Shown here: positions 38,309-47,173 of the stretch, piece by piece
How the letters are laid out: each line of letters starts with the position of its first letter
How positions within the stretch are numbered: the first letter of the stretch is position 1
NCBI GenBank assembly: GCA_009886125.1
Contig: VFJK01000094.1
Span: forward strand, 1-64,000
Direction: 5' to 3'
Length of the DNA stretch: 64,000 bases
Source of the DNA: Geobacter sp.
GTDB taxonomy: Bacteria > Desulfobacterota > Desulfuromonadia > Geobacterales > DSM-12255
Made by a program: the position numbers and the translations under genes
The notes under the pieces: model-generated
Told to the model about the DNA's origin: nothing
Databases searched by the model: none
What the model saw: only the letters and a program-made list of their open reading frames with translations

Positions 38309-38562
38309 CCTGCCGGATTGAACTGACCAGGGCGGCTGCCAGGGATCTGACAGCTGTTCCCAAACCGATGCTGAAACGACTGGATGCCTGCATCCTCGGA
38401 TTGGCAGACGATCCCCTGCCGCCGGGAGTTAAAAAACTCAAGAACAGCGATGGTCTGTACCGTGTGAGAGTAAGCGATTATCGCATTATCTATCGAATCG
38501 AGCAGGAGATATTGACCGTTCTGGTCGTCAAGATAGGCCACCGGCGGGAAGTGTATCGGTAA
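38305..38562 (+). CDS. RelE/ParE-family toxin
   Basis: 85 aa of the RelE/ParE fold: CRIELTRAAARDL at the N-terminus, KKLKNSDGLYRVRVSDYRIIY in the middle (positions 43-63) and VVKIGHRREVYR at the end, the last carrying the Arg/His/Tyr cluster common to mRNA-cleaving RelE members. Start overlaps the antitoxin stop by four bases. ParE-like gyrase poison versus RelE-like ribonuclease is not settled, though the GHRREVY end favours RelE. Confidence 0.88.
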   Translation: MTCRIELTRAAARDLTAVPKPMLKRLDACILGLADDPLPPGVKKLKNSDGLYRVRVSDYRIIYRIEQEILTVLVVKIGHRREVYR

Positions 38563-38585
38563 ATATTAATAATGGCGAAGTAATA

Positions 38586-38767
38586 AGGGACTCGGAACTA
38601 ACCAATATACCGTTTTACATCTCATCTTCAGACCATCTTTGCCGCCCCTTCAATCACAAAATCCTCAGCGTAGCCGTGCTACGCCTGCGGTTTTGCTCAA
38701 TCAGGAACGACAAATCTGACCTAAATCTGAGCGTAAAACTTGGTATATCAGTTAATCCCGAGTCCCT
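38586..38767. mobile_element. 182-bp foldback/MITE-like palindromic element
   Basis: Left end AGGGACTCGGAACTAAC... (38586-38618) and right end ...GTTAATCCCGAGTCCCT (38733-38767) are inverted repeats of about 33 bp with few mismatches. The symmetry runs inward across the whole element and meets at GCGTAGC-CGT-GCTACGC (38668-38684), whose centre (38676) equals the centre of the ends. No coding gene inside. Probably a non-autonomous repeat. Confidence 0.75.
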
Positions 38768-38774
38768 AAAAAAG

Positions 38775-38805
38775 AAAACCCCGGTGATTGCCGGGGTTTT
38801 TTTTT
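38775..38805. terminator. Bidirectional rho-independent terminator
   Basis: 10-bp perfect stem AAAACCCCGG (38775-38784) / CCGGGGTTTT (38791-38800), 6-base loop, T run to 38805 on + and A-rich flank on -. It serves amtB (minus) and could stop the toxin-antitoxin transcript (plus). Confidence 0.9.
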
Positions 38806-38826
38806 CTATCAAACTCTGTAGAGGCG

Positions 38827-40047
38827 CTATCGCACCGACTCTTCCGGATAGGCGCCGGTATGATGGATCGTGAGGTCTGATCCGGCATACTCTTCGTCTT
38901 CGTTGAGCCGTATTCCGACCCACTTCTTGAGCCCGCCATAGACAAGGAAACCGCTGCTCAGGGCAAAAACGATTGCCAGGAGTGACCCGCCCAGCTGGGA
39001 GAGGAAAGAGACTCCGCCGATCCCTCCCAGGGCTTTCTGCCCGAAGATCCCGGCAGCTATGCCGCCCCACGAACCGATTATCCCGTGAAGAGGCCATACG
39101 CCGAGCACGTCGTCGATTTTAAGTTTTTCCTGCTCGATATGAAATCCGTAGACAAAGATGACTGCAGCGATACAGCCGGTGACAAAAGCTGCAAGCGGGT
39201 GCATGATGTCACTCCCTGCACAGACAGCGATCAGTCCGGCAAGTGCACCGTTGTGTATGAAGCCGGGGTCGTTCTTGCCGGCGACTAGAGCGGCCAGAAC
39301 GCCGCCGACCATGGCAAGCAGGGAGTTGACTGCCACGAGCCCTGATATCTTGTCAAGATGACCGGCACTCATGACATTGAAGCCGAACCAGCCGATGGCC
39401 AGGATCCAGGAGCCGAGAGCAAGGAACGGGATGTTGCTGACCGGTATCGGGTTCGAGCGGCTTTTCGTGTAGCGTCCCAACCTCGGTCCAAGCAGAAGTA
39501 CCGCAGGAAGGGCCAACCAGCCGCCTATGGAGTGGACAACGACAGAGCCGGCATAGTCATGGAATTCTGCGCCGCCGAAGCTCTTGAAAAGATCCTGGAG
39601 CAGGGAGGCGTTCTTTCCCCAGATCAGGGATTCGAAAAACGGGTAGGCCAGGCCGGCAAAGATCCCGCCTGCTATGACCTGGGGCCAGAATTTGGCACGC
39701 TCGGCGATCCCGCCGGAGATGATAGCAGGGATGCAGGCTGCAAAGCAGAGAAGGAAAAAGAAGTGGACGAGGTCATACCCCTGGTTTTCCACGATGAGTT
39801 GATCGGCAGGTTTGAGAAAGGAGATCCCGTAGGCGATCGGGAATCCGATTAGAAAATAGACTATCGTTGAGACTGCCCAGTCGGTAAGGATCTTGACAAA
39901 GGCGTTTACCTGGCTCTTTTTCCGGACAGTGCCGACTTCCAGAAAGGCAAATCCGGCGTGCATGGCAAAGACCATGACAGCGCCAAGCATGAGAAAAAGA
40001 ACATCGGTACTGTTTCTCAGCGTTGAAAGGGATGCAGCAGCTTCCAT
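38827..40047 (-). CDS. amtB: Ammonium transporter AmtB
   Basis: 406 aa from ATG 40047, chosen because GGGGG lies 5 bases upstream; an ATG 10 codons earlier is poorer. About 11 helices; AFLEVGTVRKKSQVNAFVK near residue 35, the twin-His pore region (SVVVHSIGGWLALPA near residue 170 and the late WPLHGIIGSWGG), and a cytoplasmic tail. Conducts NH3/NH4+. No glnK/glnB gene is next to it, which is unusual. A sigma54 promoter lies upstream. Confidence 0.93.
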   Translation of the reverse strand: MEAAASLSTLRNSTDVLFLMLGAVMVFAMHAGFAFLEVGTVRKKSQVNAFVKILTDWAVSTIVYFLIGFPIAYGISFLKPADQLIVENQGYDLVHFFFLLCFAACIPAIISGGIAERAKFWPQVIAGGIFAGLAYPFFESLIWGKNASLLQDLFKSFGGAEFHDYAGSVVVHSIGGWLALPAVLLLGPRLGRYTKSRSNPIPVSNIPFLALGSWILAIGWFGFNVMSAGHLDKISGLVAVNSLLAMVGGVLAALVAGKNDPGFIHNGALAGLIAVCAGSDIMHPLAAFVTGCIAAVIFVYGFHIEQEKLKIDDVLGVWPLHGIIGSWGGIAAGIFGQKALGGIGGVSFLSQLGGSLLAIVFALSSGFLVYGGLKKWVGIRLNEDEEYAGSDLTIHHTGAYPEESVR

Positions 40048-40103
40048 AATTACCCCCGTTGGTAATGTTTTGTTCACCGGTCATTGTGAACAACCCTCTT
40101 AGG

Positions 40104-40119
40104 AGCAACTACTCTGCCA
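40104..40119 (-). promoter_or_regulatory. sigma54 (-24/-12) promoter of amtB
   Basis: Read on the minus strand: TGGCAG, 5 bases, TTGCT, an almost exact match to TGGCAC-N5-TTGCW with correct GG/GC spacing. It lies 57 bases upstream of the amtB ATG, fitting nitrogen control by NtrC-type activation. Confidence 0.8.
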
Positions 40120-40300
40120 ATTTGATATCATACGTAATTACAGCTAATTACCTTTGTGCAGCGTTCATTTATCGTTTTTTGTGATTAGAAATAAGGCAGT
40201 GCTGATTATTAGGCAGGCGTTTTTGCGATTTATTAAATGCGGTGGATTTTTTTGTCCAGCGCCGATATAGTTTCGAGCAGTTGTTTTATGGGGAGAAGAG

Positions 40301-42097
40301 ATGAGTCGAAAAGTCAGAATCCTTCCGGAACAGTTGGCGAACAAGATAGCAGCCGGTGAGGTGGTCGAGCGTCCGGCATCGGTCGTCAAGGAGCTTGTGG
40401 AGAACTCCATAGATGCCGGTGCTACCGAGATTATCGTCGAGATCGAGGAGGGTGGCCGGCGTCTCATAAAAGTCACTGACAATGGCTGCGGCATGTCCAG
40501 GGATGATGCCATGATGTCCCTTGAGAGGCACGCTACCAGCAAGATCACGAACGATGACGATCTTTTTTCGCTCGGAACGCTCGGATTCAGAGGGGAGGCG
40601 ATTCCGTCGATCGCTTCTGTTTCCCGATTTTCGATCTCAAGTCGCGAACATGATTCAGTCGAGGGGGTGGAGATCTATTCGGAAGGCGGGACACTGCGGG
40701 ATGTCAAAGCCTGCGGGATGGCGCCAGGGACCTCTATCTCAGTCCGCAGCCTCTTTTACAATACTCCGGCCCGCCTCAAATTCATGAAGAGCCGCGAAAC
40801 CGAAGCAGGGCATATCGGAGAAGTTCTTAACCGGCTAGCCCTTTCCCGTCCGGATATCAGGTTCGTGTACGCCCAGGACAACAGGGTCGCTTCACGGTTT
40901 CTTGAGGTCGATATGGAGTCCCGGGCGAAAGAGGTCCTGGGGGGGGTAATAGCAAAAGAGCTGTATCCGTTCGAAGCGGAGCGGGGCCCGATCACACTCA
41001 AGGGGCTTTTGGGGAGTCCTTCTGTCAGCAGGTCGTCAGCAGCACACATCTATACGTTTATCAACGGCAGGTATATCAGGGACAGGGTCGTGCAGCACGC
41101 TCTGCTGCAGGCCTACCGGAATGTCATCGAGCGCGGAAGATATCCGGTCCTGGCGCTCTTCATAACGATCCCTGCCGAAGATGTCGATGTGAATGTCCAT
41201 CCGACAAAGCACGAGGTCCGGTTTCGGGAGCAGTCGGCAGTGCACGCGGCGATCCACTCCGCAATAGAAGGGGTACTCCGTGAAGCTCCATGGATCAGGC
41301 TTCCTGTCAGCACACTGTTCCAGGCACCGTTAAAACCCTCCGGTGTGAGCATCTCAAGGATCGAAGAGGTCCGGGAGGCGCTCCTGCGATACTCTTCACC
41401 TGATCCTTCCGTGCAGAGCTTCTCCAGATCCGGACCCGTCGCTGCAGTTCCTGAAGCTGTATCGTTACCCTCCCATCCCCGGCTTGATGAAGGCTCTTCA
41501 ATCCAGCCAGAAGGATATTTCTCAGCACTCACGGTCATCGGCCAGTTCAGCTCCGCGTACATAATCTGCCAGGATGAGGATGACCTTGTGATCATCGATC
41601 AGCATGCGGCTCACGAGAGAGTCGTCTTTGAAACACTGCGCAGTAATTTTGCCCAAGGGAGTATCGAAGGGCAGCGGCTGCTGTTTCCGGAGACGATCGA
41701 ACTGTCATCGTCCGAGAGCGCTGTTGTCAGGGAGCAGCAGGGGACTTTCGCCAGACTGGCGTTCGATCTGGAGCATTTCGGCGGGAGTACCTGGATACTG
41801 AGCGGCATCCCGGTCATTCTCTCCGGTAAGGAGTATCTACGGTCACTGCGGGATATTATCGAAGAGTTCGCGGGTGTCGGATCGACCACAGTTGTTGAAG
41901 AAAAGGTTGAAGAAGTGCTGGCTACTGTAGCGTGCCACAGTGTTGTCCGGGGCGAGTGGCATCTTTCCGCGGCTGAGATCCGGAATCTTTTTCACGGGAT
42001 GGACAGAACGGATTTTGCCGGGAACTGCCCTCATGGTCGGCCAGCCGTTGCCAGGATCACGAGGCGCGAGGTAGAGAAACTTTTCAGGCGGAGCTGA
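40301..42097 (+). CDS. mutL: DNA mismatch repair protein MutL
   Basis: 598 aa. GHKL ATPase N-terminus: NSIDAGAT, DNGCGM and TLGFRGEAIPSIASVS; the C-terminal domain has the endonuclease motif DQHAAHERVVFE and CPHGRP near the end, so this is the nicking type. GGGGAGAAGAG precedes the ATG. Links MutS recognition to strand incision. Divergent from amtB, with 253 bases between. Confidence 0.95.
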   Translation: MSRKVRILPEQLANKIAAGEVVERPASVVKELVENSIDAGATEIIVEIEEGGRRLIKVTDNGCGMSRDDAMMSLERHATSKITNDDDLFSLGTLGFRGEAIPSIASVSRFSISSREHDSVEGVEIYSEGGTLRDVKACGMAPGTSISVRSLFYNTPARLKFMKSRETEAGHIGEVLNRLALSRPDIRFVYAQDNRVASRFLEVDMESRAKEVLGGVIAKELYPFEAERGPITLKGLLGSPSVSRSSAAHIYTFINGRYIRDRVVQHALLQAYRNVIERGRYPVLALFITIPAEDVDVNVHPTKHEVRFREQSAVHAAIHSAIEGVLREAPWIRLPVSTLFQAPLKPSGVSISRIEEVREALLRYSSPDPSVQSFSRSGPVAAVPEAVSLPSHPRLDEGSSIQPEGYFSALTVIGQFSSAYIICQDEDDLVIIDQHAAHERVVFETLRSNFAQGSIEGQRLLFPETIELSSSESAVVREQQGTFARLAFDLEHFGGSTWILSGIPVILSGKEYLRSLRDIIEEFAGVGSTTVVEEKVEEVLATVACHSVVRGEWHLSAAEIRNLFHGMDRTDFAGNCPHGRPAVARITRREVEKLFRRS

Positions 42098-42218
42098 CCC
42101 GTTGAACAAGTCGTATTCATCATGAGATCCGTTTGTTGCATCTTGACACTCTGCCTTCCGTGATGGTAGTTTCGCAGCGTTTCAGGCTGTTCAATTTTGC
42201 TGTTCAGGGGTGTAGAGA

Positions 42219-42974
42219 GTGAAGATCGAGTCAGGAGTGAATCAGGTATCAGCACCACGGATAGCACTGGTAGTCGGAGGGAGCAGAGGGATAGGCCGTT
42301 CTATCGCCGTGAGGCTGGCAGCTTCCGGTTTCCATATATGGCTCACCTACAAAAGCAACCACGAAGCTGCTGCACTGGTCAAAAAAGAGATCGAGGACGT
42401 TGGCGGCAGCTGTGAGACATTCGCTTTCGATGTCAGCAGCTACGAGGAGGTCGAGGCAGCATTGGCAGGCCGTCTTGAAACCAGTTCGCCGGAAGTCCTG
42501 GTGTTCAACTCCGGGGTCACCCGGGACAACCTGCTCATGTGGATGAGCAAGGAGGAGTGGGACACTGTTCTTGGCACCAATCTTGACGGATTTTTCAATG
42601 TGACGAGGCAGGTCGTTTTTTCCATGCTGAAGGCGAAGAAGGGGAGGATCGTTGTCATCTCCTCGACTTCAGGACAGACAGGGCATGCCGGACAGGTGAA
42701 TTACTCGGCATCCAAGGCCGGTCTTATCGGCGCTGCCAAGGCTCTTGCCCGTGAAGTCGGTAAAAAGAACATCTTTGTGAATGTTGTCTCCCCTGGTTTT
42801 ATCGAGACCGATATGACTTCGGACATCCCCAAAGTGCAGGTCCTTCCTCTGATACCGCTCAACCGGATCGGCCGCGTTGAAGATGTCTCTTCCGTGGTCA
42901 ATTTTCTCTGCACCGAGCAGAACATGTACATTCATGGACAGGTAATCGGTGTCAACGGCGGGTTGGTGATGTAA
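42219..42974 (+). CDS. FabG-like 3-oxoacyl-ACP reductase
   Basis: 251 aa classical SDR from GTG 42219. Cofactor motif GGSRGIGRSIA (residues 20-30), catalytic Asn121, Ser148/149, Tyr162 and Lys166 (NYSASK), and a C-terminal GQVIGVNGGLVM. It is the only ketoreductase near the polyene-type cluster and would reduce the beta-keto group after each extension. It is followed by a strong terminator and separated from the main operon by a minus-strand operon, yet is the natural KR partner. Confidence 0.85.
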   Translation: MKIESGVNQVSAPRIALVVGGSRGIGRSIAVRLAASGFHIWLTYKSNHEAAALVKKEIEDVGGSCETFAFDVSSYEEVEAALAGRLETSSPEVLVFNSGVTRDNLLMWMSKEEWDTVLGTNLDGFFNVTRQVVFSMLKAKKGRIVVISSTSGQTGHAGQVNYSASKAGLIGAAKALAREVGKKNIFVNVVSPGFIETDMTSDIPKVQVLPLIPLNRIGRVEDVSSVVNFLCTEQNMYIHGQVIGVNGGLVM

Positions 42975-43004
42975 ATGGCGTTGGTAAGCCAAATTAGATC
43001 ATCC

Positions 43005-43040
43005 AACGAAAAAAGCCCGTATTACCGGGCTTTTTTCGTT
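43005..43040. terminator. Strong bidirectional rho-independent terminator
   Basis: 15-bp perfect stem AACGAAAAAAGCCCG (43005-43019) / CGGGCTTTTTTCGTT (43026-43040), 6-base loop. It stops transcription from the ketoreductase and the convergent radical SAM operon. The 165 bases beyond it to the radical SAM stop show no gene. Confidence 0.93.
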
Positions 43041-43205
43041 GCGGTATAAAATAAGGCTCAATGTAAATTTGAATCATAACCTTCGACAATTCTCAAGACA
43101 ATTACCAACTTTATAGCCCGTTCTAATAAAAAGTCAATTATTGAAATATTATCAGTCAACGCTCATTGGAGAGTCTGCGAAATGGAGGTGGCCTGCGAAT
43201 AAAAT

Positions 43206-44543
43206 TCAGGAAAAGATGCGGGGTTTGGTGATTTTCGTGATGGTTTTGTAGCTGTCGTAGTTCCAGAAGAAAGAAATTCCGGTGCTGAACATGCTTCTGG
43301 TGTTGATAAAGGTGCGCAGGCCTCTCTTCAGGGATGTCCGGAAGGATGAGACCGTGCGATAGGCGTCAACTACACCCTTGTAGAGTTCTTCAGGGGTCAT
43401 GGTTCTGGGCTGGAATACCGGTTCAAAGATATTGTACGACTCCCAGTCACCTGGATAGTCGGTGAGAATGAGGCGGTTCTCGGCAGCCAGCTCTTCGTAG
43501 AGCCGCGTACCGGGCATGGGAGTCTGAATGCTGAGCTGTACAGCGTCAATCCCGGTCTCCATGATGAAATCCAGGGTACGTTTAAAGGTATCGCGGTCGT
43601 CAGAGTCGGTGCCGAAGATGAAGCAGCCGACTATGGCAATGCCGTGGTCATGGATCTTCTTGACAGCATCCCTGAAGTTTCGGGTGTTGGGGCGCATGTT
43701 TATATTTTTGTCCATGGATTTGAGGGCGACATCATTGAGGGACTCGAATCCTATCAAGAATGCCTTGGCGCCGCTCCTGGCCGCCGCTGCCAATAGGCCG
43801 TCATGTTCTACGATGTTGAGGCAGGTCTGTCCTCCCCATTCCTTTCCGGTATCCTCCAACCGCCTGAACAGTTCAAACGCCCGCTTGATGTAATGCTGGC
43901 CTGAACCGATTACGTTGTCATCAATGATGAAGATCCGTTTTTCCTTGATGGCATTGATTTCGTCGATAACGTTGTCGATATTTCGCAACCGGTACTGCCC
44001 GCCGTTAAAGCCGGTAACCGAGCAGAATTTGCAGTTGTGCGGACAGCCGCGCGAGGTCTGGACGGTCTGGACGAAATACTTTCCTGACAGCAGGTCGCGA
44101 CGGGGCAGGGGGAGGTTTTCGATGCAAGGTCGCTCCGCCTGAGTGTAGATTTTCTGCAGCGAGCCGGCCTCGAAATCGTTCAGGAGCCTCGGCCAGATAT
44201 CTTCAGCTTCTCCGACGACTATGGAATCCGCATAGCGGGCAGCTTCACCACTCATCATCGAGGCATGAATCCCCCCCATAACAACCGGCACGCCACGTTT
44301 TCGAAATTCACCGGCGATCTCATAGGCACGTGGAGAAAGGGGGGTCATGCACGTGATTCCCACCAGATCTGCATGTTCATTAAAATCTATATCGGAGACC
44401 GCTTCATCCACGATCTTGATCTCGAAACTGGCCGGCGTGAGGCTGGCGAGGATAAGTAGATTCAGGGGGGGAAGAGCCAGTACCCGGATGTTCTCCAGGA
44501 GCTTGGTTCGATAGGCAGGGCTGATGAGCAGGATTTTTTTCAT
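43206..44543 (-). CDS. B12-binding radical SAM enzyme (first of the lipid cluster)
   Basis: 445 aa. N-terminal B12-binding-like fold: KKILLISPAYRTKLLENIR, VVMGGIHASMMSGEAARYADSIVVGEAED in register with the family. Radical SAM core with CxxxCxxC in SRGCPHNCKFCSVTGF near residue 168; later GFESLNDVALKSMDKNIN and FGTDSDDRDTF. BchE/HpnJ-like group, which does methylations, cyclisations or rearrangements on hydrocarbon-type substrates. Last gene of the minus-strand operon. Confidence 0.83.
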   Translation of the reverse strand: MKKILLISPAYRTKLLENIRVLALPPLNLLILASLTPASFEIKIVDEAVSDIDFNEHADLVGITCMTPLSPRAYEIAGEFRKRGVPVVMGGIHASMMSGEAARYADSIVVGEAEDIWPRLLNDFEAGSLQKIYTQAERPCIENLPLPRRDLLSGKYFVQTVQTSRGCPHNCKFCSVTGFNGGQYRLRNIDNVIDEINAIKEKRIFIIDDNVIGSGQHYIKRAFELFRRLEDTGKEWGGQTCLNIVEHDGLLAAAARSGAKAFLIGFESLNDVALKSMDKNINMRPNTRNFRDAVKKIHDHGIAIVGCFIFGTDSDDRDTFKRTLDFIMETGIDAVQLSIQTPMPGTRLYEELAAENRLILTDYPGDWESYNIFEPVFQPRTMTPEELYKGVVDAYRTVSSFRTSLKRGLRTFINTRSMFSTGISFFWNYDSYKTITKITKPRIFS

Positions 44544-44562
44544 AATTAGTTCAAGGTCAGGG

Positions 44563-45567
44563 CTATTGGCTTACTATGACAGCAAGTTCCCGGTACAAAG
44601 ACTCTTCATCTGCTGCGCACTCCCTGAGAATGTTCGCAGGGAGAGTGAAAGATTCGTTCTCACCGGCGCGACCCTTGCACATCCGGGCAGCTACAACGGC
44701 AAATTCACGCCAGACATCACCAACAGCCGTCATCTTTGAAGACATCTCTTTTAACCGGTCATCCTGAAGGAGTATGGCTGCTTCCTGGAGAAAAGCAGCA
44801 TAGATAAACCGGAATCCGGCTCCACCGGTGCCGATCTCCTCCTGCATCCTGACCTGCTGGCCAAGGCAGAGAAGGGCCTTTTTCTCGCCAAGATTCCTGG
44901 GCCAGAGCTCCATGCGACCGGCCAGGAAGCGCATGCCGCGGACGCCGATGATCGGGAGGGGCGTCTTCAGCATGACCTTCGTCACCGCCCTGATGCCGTT
45001 ACGTATGGCAGGCTGCAGATCCATTCGGTCAGGTACTCTGGTCAGGTAGTACATCTTCCCTTTGGGTGCCAGAGTCCCCTTGGCAAATCTTGCCTTCATA
45101 AGGTCAATCCGGTTGCATACTACCGGTTCCGGGAAAACCGGGTCGCTGATCAGGTATTCATCGCCGCGGCGACCATAAACTACGAGATTGTGCATATTGA
45201 AATGGAACCGGTACGCCGGGGGGAAGTAGGGGAGCCACCAGGCGCCGGTCTGGAGACCGACCGGGATGCCCCGTGCCAGGGTAGCGTCGAGTGTTTCCAT
45301 GGCCAGTTCCTGGTCGCGGAATTTTCTCGATTCGACGCTCACTCCCAGCTCTTTCATGGTGCGGTTGAAGATGCCACCGGTAATGCACCGATAGGTGGTC
45401 ATCGGCAGGTTATTGAGCTTAATAAAGGGCAGGTAGGCGAAAAAAAGGCCTGCACCAATGCCAAAGGCCATGGCCTCGCTCATCTGTTCACCGTAATGGG
45501 AGATGAGATTGGCGGTTACGCCGCTTTCACAATGGGCCGATTGACGATGTATGAAGTTGATTTCCAT
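44563..45567 (-). CDS. BtrH-like protein (BtrH N-terminal plus DUF4872-like region)
   Basis: 334 aa. N-terminal HRQSAHCESGVTANLI with Cys13, then GLQTGAWWLPY and HFNMHNLVVYG near residues 110-130: the Cys/His pattern of the BtrH N-terminal, papain-like fold. BtrH transfers an acyl group from ACP to an aminoglycoside in butirosin synthesis, so here it may move the finished acyl chain off an ACP. The C-terminal half is helical. One-base overlap (TGATG) with the upstream 146-aa gene. Confidence 0.72.
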   Translation of the reverse strand: MEINFIHRQSAHCESGVTANLISHYGEQMSEAMAFGIGAGLFFAYLPFIKLNNLPMTTYRCITGGIFNRTMKELGVSVESRKFRDQELAMETLDATLARGIPVGLQTGAWWLPYFPPAYRFHFNMHNLVVYGRRGDEYLISDPVFPEPVVCNRIDLMKARFAKGTLAPKGKMYYLTRVPDRMDLQPAIRNGIRAVTKVMLKTPLPIIGVRGMRFLAGRMELWPRNLGEKKALLCLGQQVRMQEEIGTGGAGFRFIYAAFLQEAAILLQDDRLKEMSSKMTAVGDVWREFAVVAARMCKGRAGENESFTLPANILRECAADEESLYRELAVIVSQ

Positions 45568-46007
45568 CAGACCTTGAGTTCCTTTGTCGGGGTGCGGAAA
45601 TGAAAATTGCGGATTTTGTTAATGTCTGTCAATTCGTCAACGGAAGTCTTGAACAGAGCAGCATAAAGCTCCAGAAGAGGTTTTTTCAGGTTGCTGAACA
45701 CTTCCGGCCTGAGGTGGCGTCTTATCCGCCAGCGGAACAGACCTGAATACTGGGTAAGAAGCGCCAGATCCATCTGGTTCTTGGCCATATGGAATGCAAG
45801 CAGGCTCAGTTCTCCGGCAAGAACCCGCTGCCTGACGGCGTCCAGCTGCTGGTCCAGAAGCTCCCATGCCTGGTCGTTGGCAATGTTCTTCGGCTCCCAG
45901 CCGGCGCTGGGAACCAGGTGATAGCGCCCTTCATCATCAACAGCGTAGCAAACTTCCTTAATGCCTTCTGCAATGCCGACGTCCTGAGGGACATCTTTTT
46001 CCTTCAT
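45567..46007 (-). CDS. Conserved-looking protein of unknown function
   Basis: 146 aa, no membrane helix or signal. An Asn-rich, mostly helical protein with a charged C-terminus; no family recognised. Coupled to the BtrH-like gene by one-base overlap, so probably works with it. The SD GGAAAG precedes its ATG. Confidence 0.65.
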   Translation of the reverse strand: MKEKDVPQDVGIAEGIKEVCYAVDDEGRYHLVPSAGWEPKNIANDQAWELLDQQLDAVRQRVLAGELSLLAFHMAKNQMDLALLTQYSGLFRWRIRRHLRPEVFSNLKKPLLELYAALFKTSVDELTDINKIRNFHFRTPTKELKV

Positions 46008-46037
46008 GAGCTTTCCTTGTCAAGAGCACACACTGTC

Positions 46038-46583
46038 TCAATCATTGAAGCTTGCGAGAAACATAGGGTCGTTCATTATTGTCTCAAATGATCTGTCGAT
46101 AAGTTTATAGGCCCGTGCCTGCAGGGCCGGCACTGATCTGTTCTCGGCAGGGTCCATGCTGATGGAATACATCTTCTGGAATATAGTTGTCCTGTTTTTG
46201 GTCAGATTCACATTGAATCTGAAAAGCTGGTCAGTCAACGAGACCATCTCATATCTGAACTCGATCATCCCGTTTTCATAGGGAGCTATAGTAACGCCGA
46301 TCTCTTCGAAGGCATATCTGAAGCAGTACCAGAAATAGGACTGCAGGGTCTGATTCGTCTCGTACTGAATTTTATGATCCGGGCTGTAATAAATCCACAT
46401 CGAGGTGTTCTGGGCGGAATTGGTAAATGAAGACATGTAAATTTTCTTGTTAACAAAGCGTTTTTGCTGACTCAGGGATATATTGGGTTTATACGAGTCC
46501 GGATTGATAGCCACTCTGGTCGTACAGCCAAGAATGGAAAGCATGAACAATAACGTGATGAGTTTAGCTGTATTTAAGAGCAT
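46038..46583 (-). CDS. Predicted lipoprotein
   Basis: 181 aa from ATG 46583, with GGGGAGGGG upstream; an ATG at 46631 would put 16 residues before the signal. Signal peptide and lipobox LSILGC (Cys20). The mature domain is mixed alpha/beta with many aromatics (YYSPDHKIQY, QSYFWYCFRYAF). First gene of the minus-strand operon; probably outer-membrane or periplasmic anchor for product handling. No family recognised. Confidence 0.75.
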   Translation of the reverse strand: MLLNTAKLITLLFMLSILGCTTRVAINPDSYKPNISLSQQKRFVNKKIYMSSFTNSAQNTSMWIYYSPDHKIQYETNQTLQSYFWYCFRYAFEEIGVTIAPYENGMIEFRYEMVSLTDQLFRFNVNLTKNRTTIFQKMYSISMDPAENRSVPALQARAYKLIDRSFETIMNDPMFLASFND

Positions 46584-47027
46584 ATCCCCTCCCCAAAGCG
46601 TGAATGTGGAAATTGTGTCAAATAGTTGCATAGTTATAATTAGGCGGTCAACATATATTTGACAGATAAACCGGTTTGTTACAGGTCGATTTGATGCAGG
46701 TCTGACTGCACCCGTCTCTATACGGAAACGATGGTAGAGAAAGCTCAGCCCGCAGCATGAAATATCTCCCGAAAGAGTCTCCAGTCCCCCTGAAGGCCTA
46801 AAAATTGCTTTGACGGCAGCTTGTTCAGGGTGTTATAAATAGAGTCCGAAAAAAGTCATCCCCATCATTCGGACAAGTCGTTTAACATCTCGGGTCAACT
46901 CATCTGCGTTCATCGCCAGTATCTGCTTGCAGCCGGTCTGGCCTTATCTGTTTGATCTGTTGTCTCCGGAGCTGTTTATTACAGTTTATTCTTCCGGCGG
47001 GAGATCTCTTCCGCCTCTGTTTATTTA

Positions 47028-47168
47028 GTTTCCATCCGGAAAGGGTGCTTTTTCCCCCTGGCGGCGTCAATCTTCGGCTTTGCTTGTGCGGCGTACCTGT
47101 GTACGCCTCCGCGCAAACCCTTGATTTCCTTGCCAGGAGAAAAAATCCCCGCTTTCCAATTTGGAAAC
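47028..47168. mobile_element. 141-bp foldback palindrome
   Basis: Ends GTTTCCA (47028) and TTGGAAAC (47161-47168) are inverted; imperfect symmetry continues inward (TTTTTCCCCCTGGC against GCCAGGAGAAAAAA) to a central GGCGTAC-CTGT-GTACGCC (47090-47107). The centre matches the centre of the ends. Similar design, though not the same sequence, as the element at 38586-38767. Confidence 0.6.
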
Positions 47169-47173
47169 CAACA

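Noticed and set aside
38563-38826. CRISPR-like or tandem repeat array
   Set aside because: The symmetry is inverted, in one unit, with no regularly spaced direct repeats or spacers. No CRISPR array or cas gene was seen in the window.
38654-39097. Minus-strand open frame spanning the foldback element and the amtB end
   Set aside because: Runs through a palindrome and a terminator and overlaps amtB in another frame; not a plausible gene.
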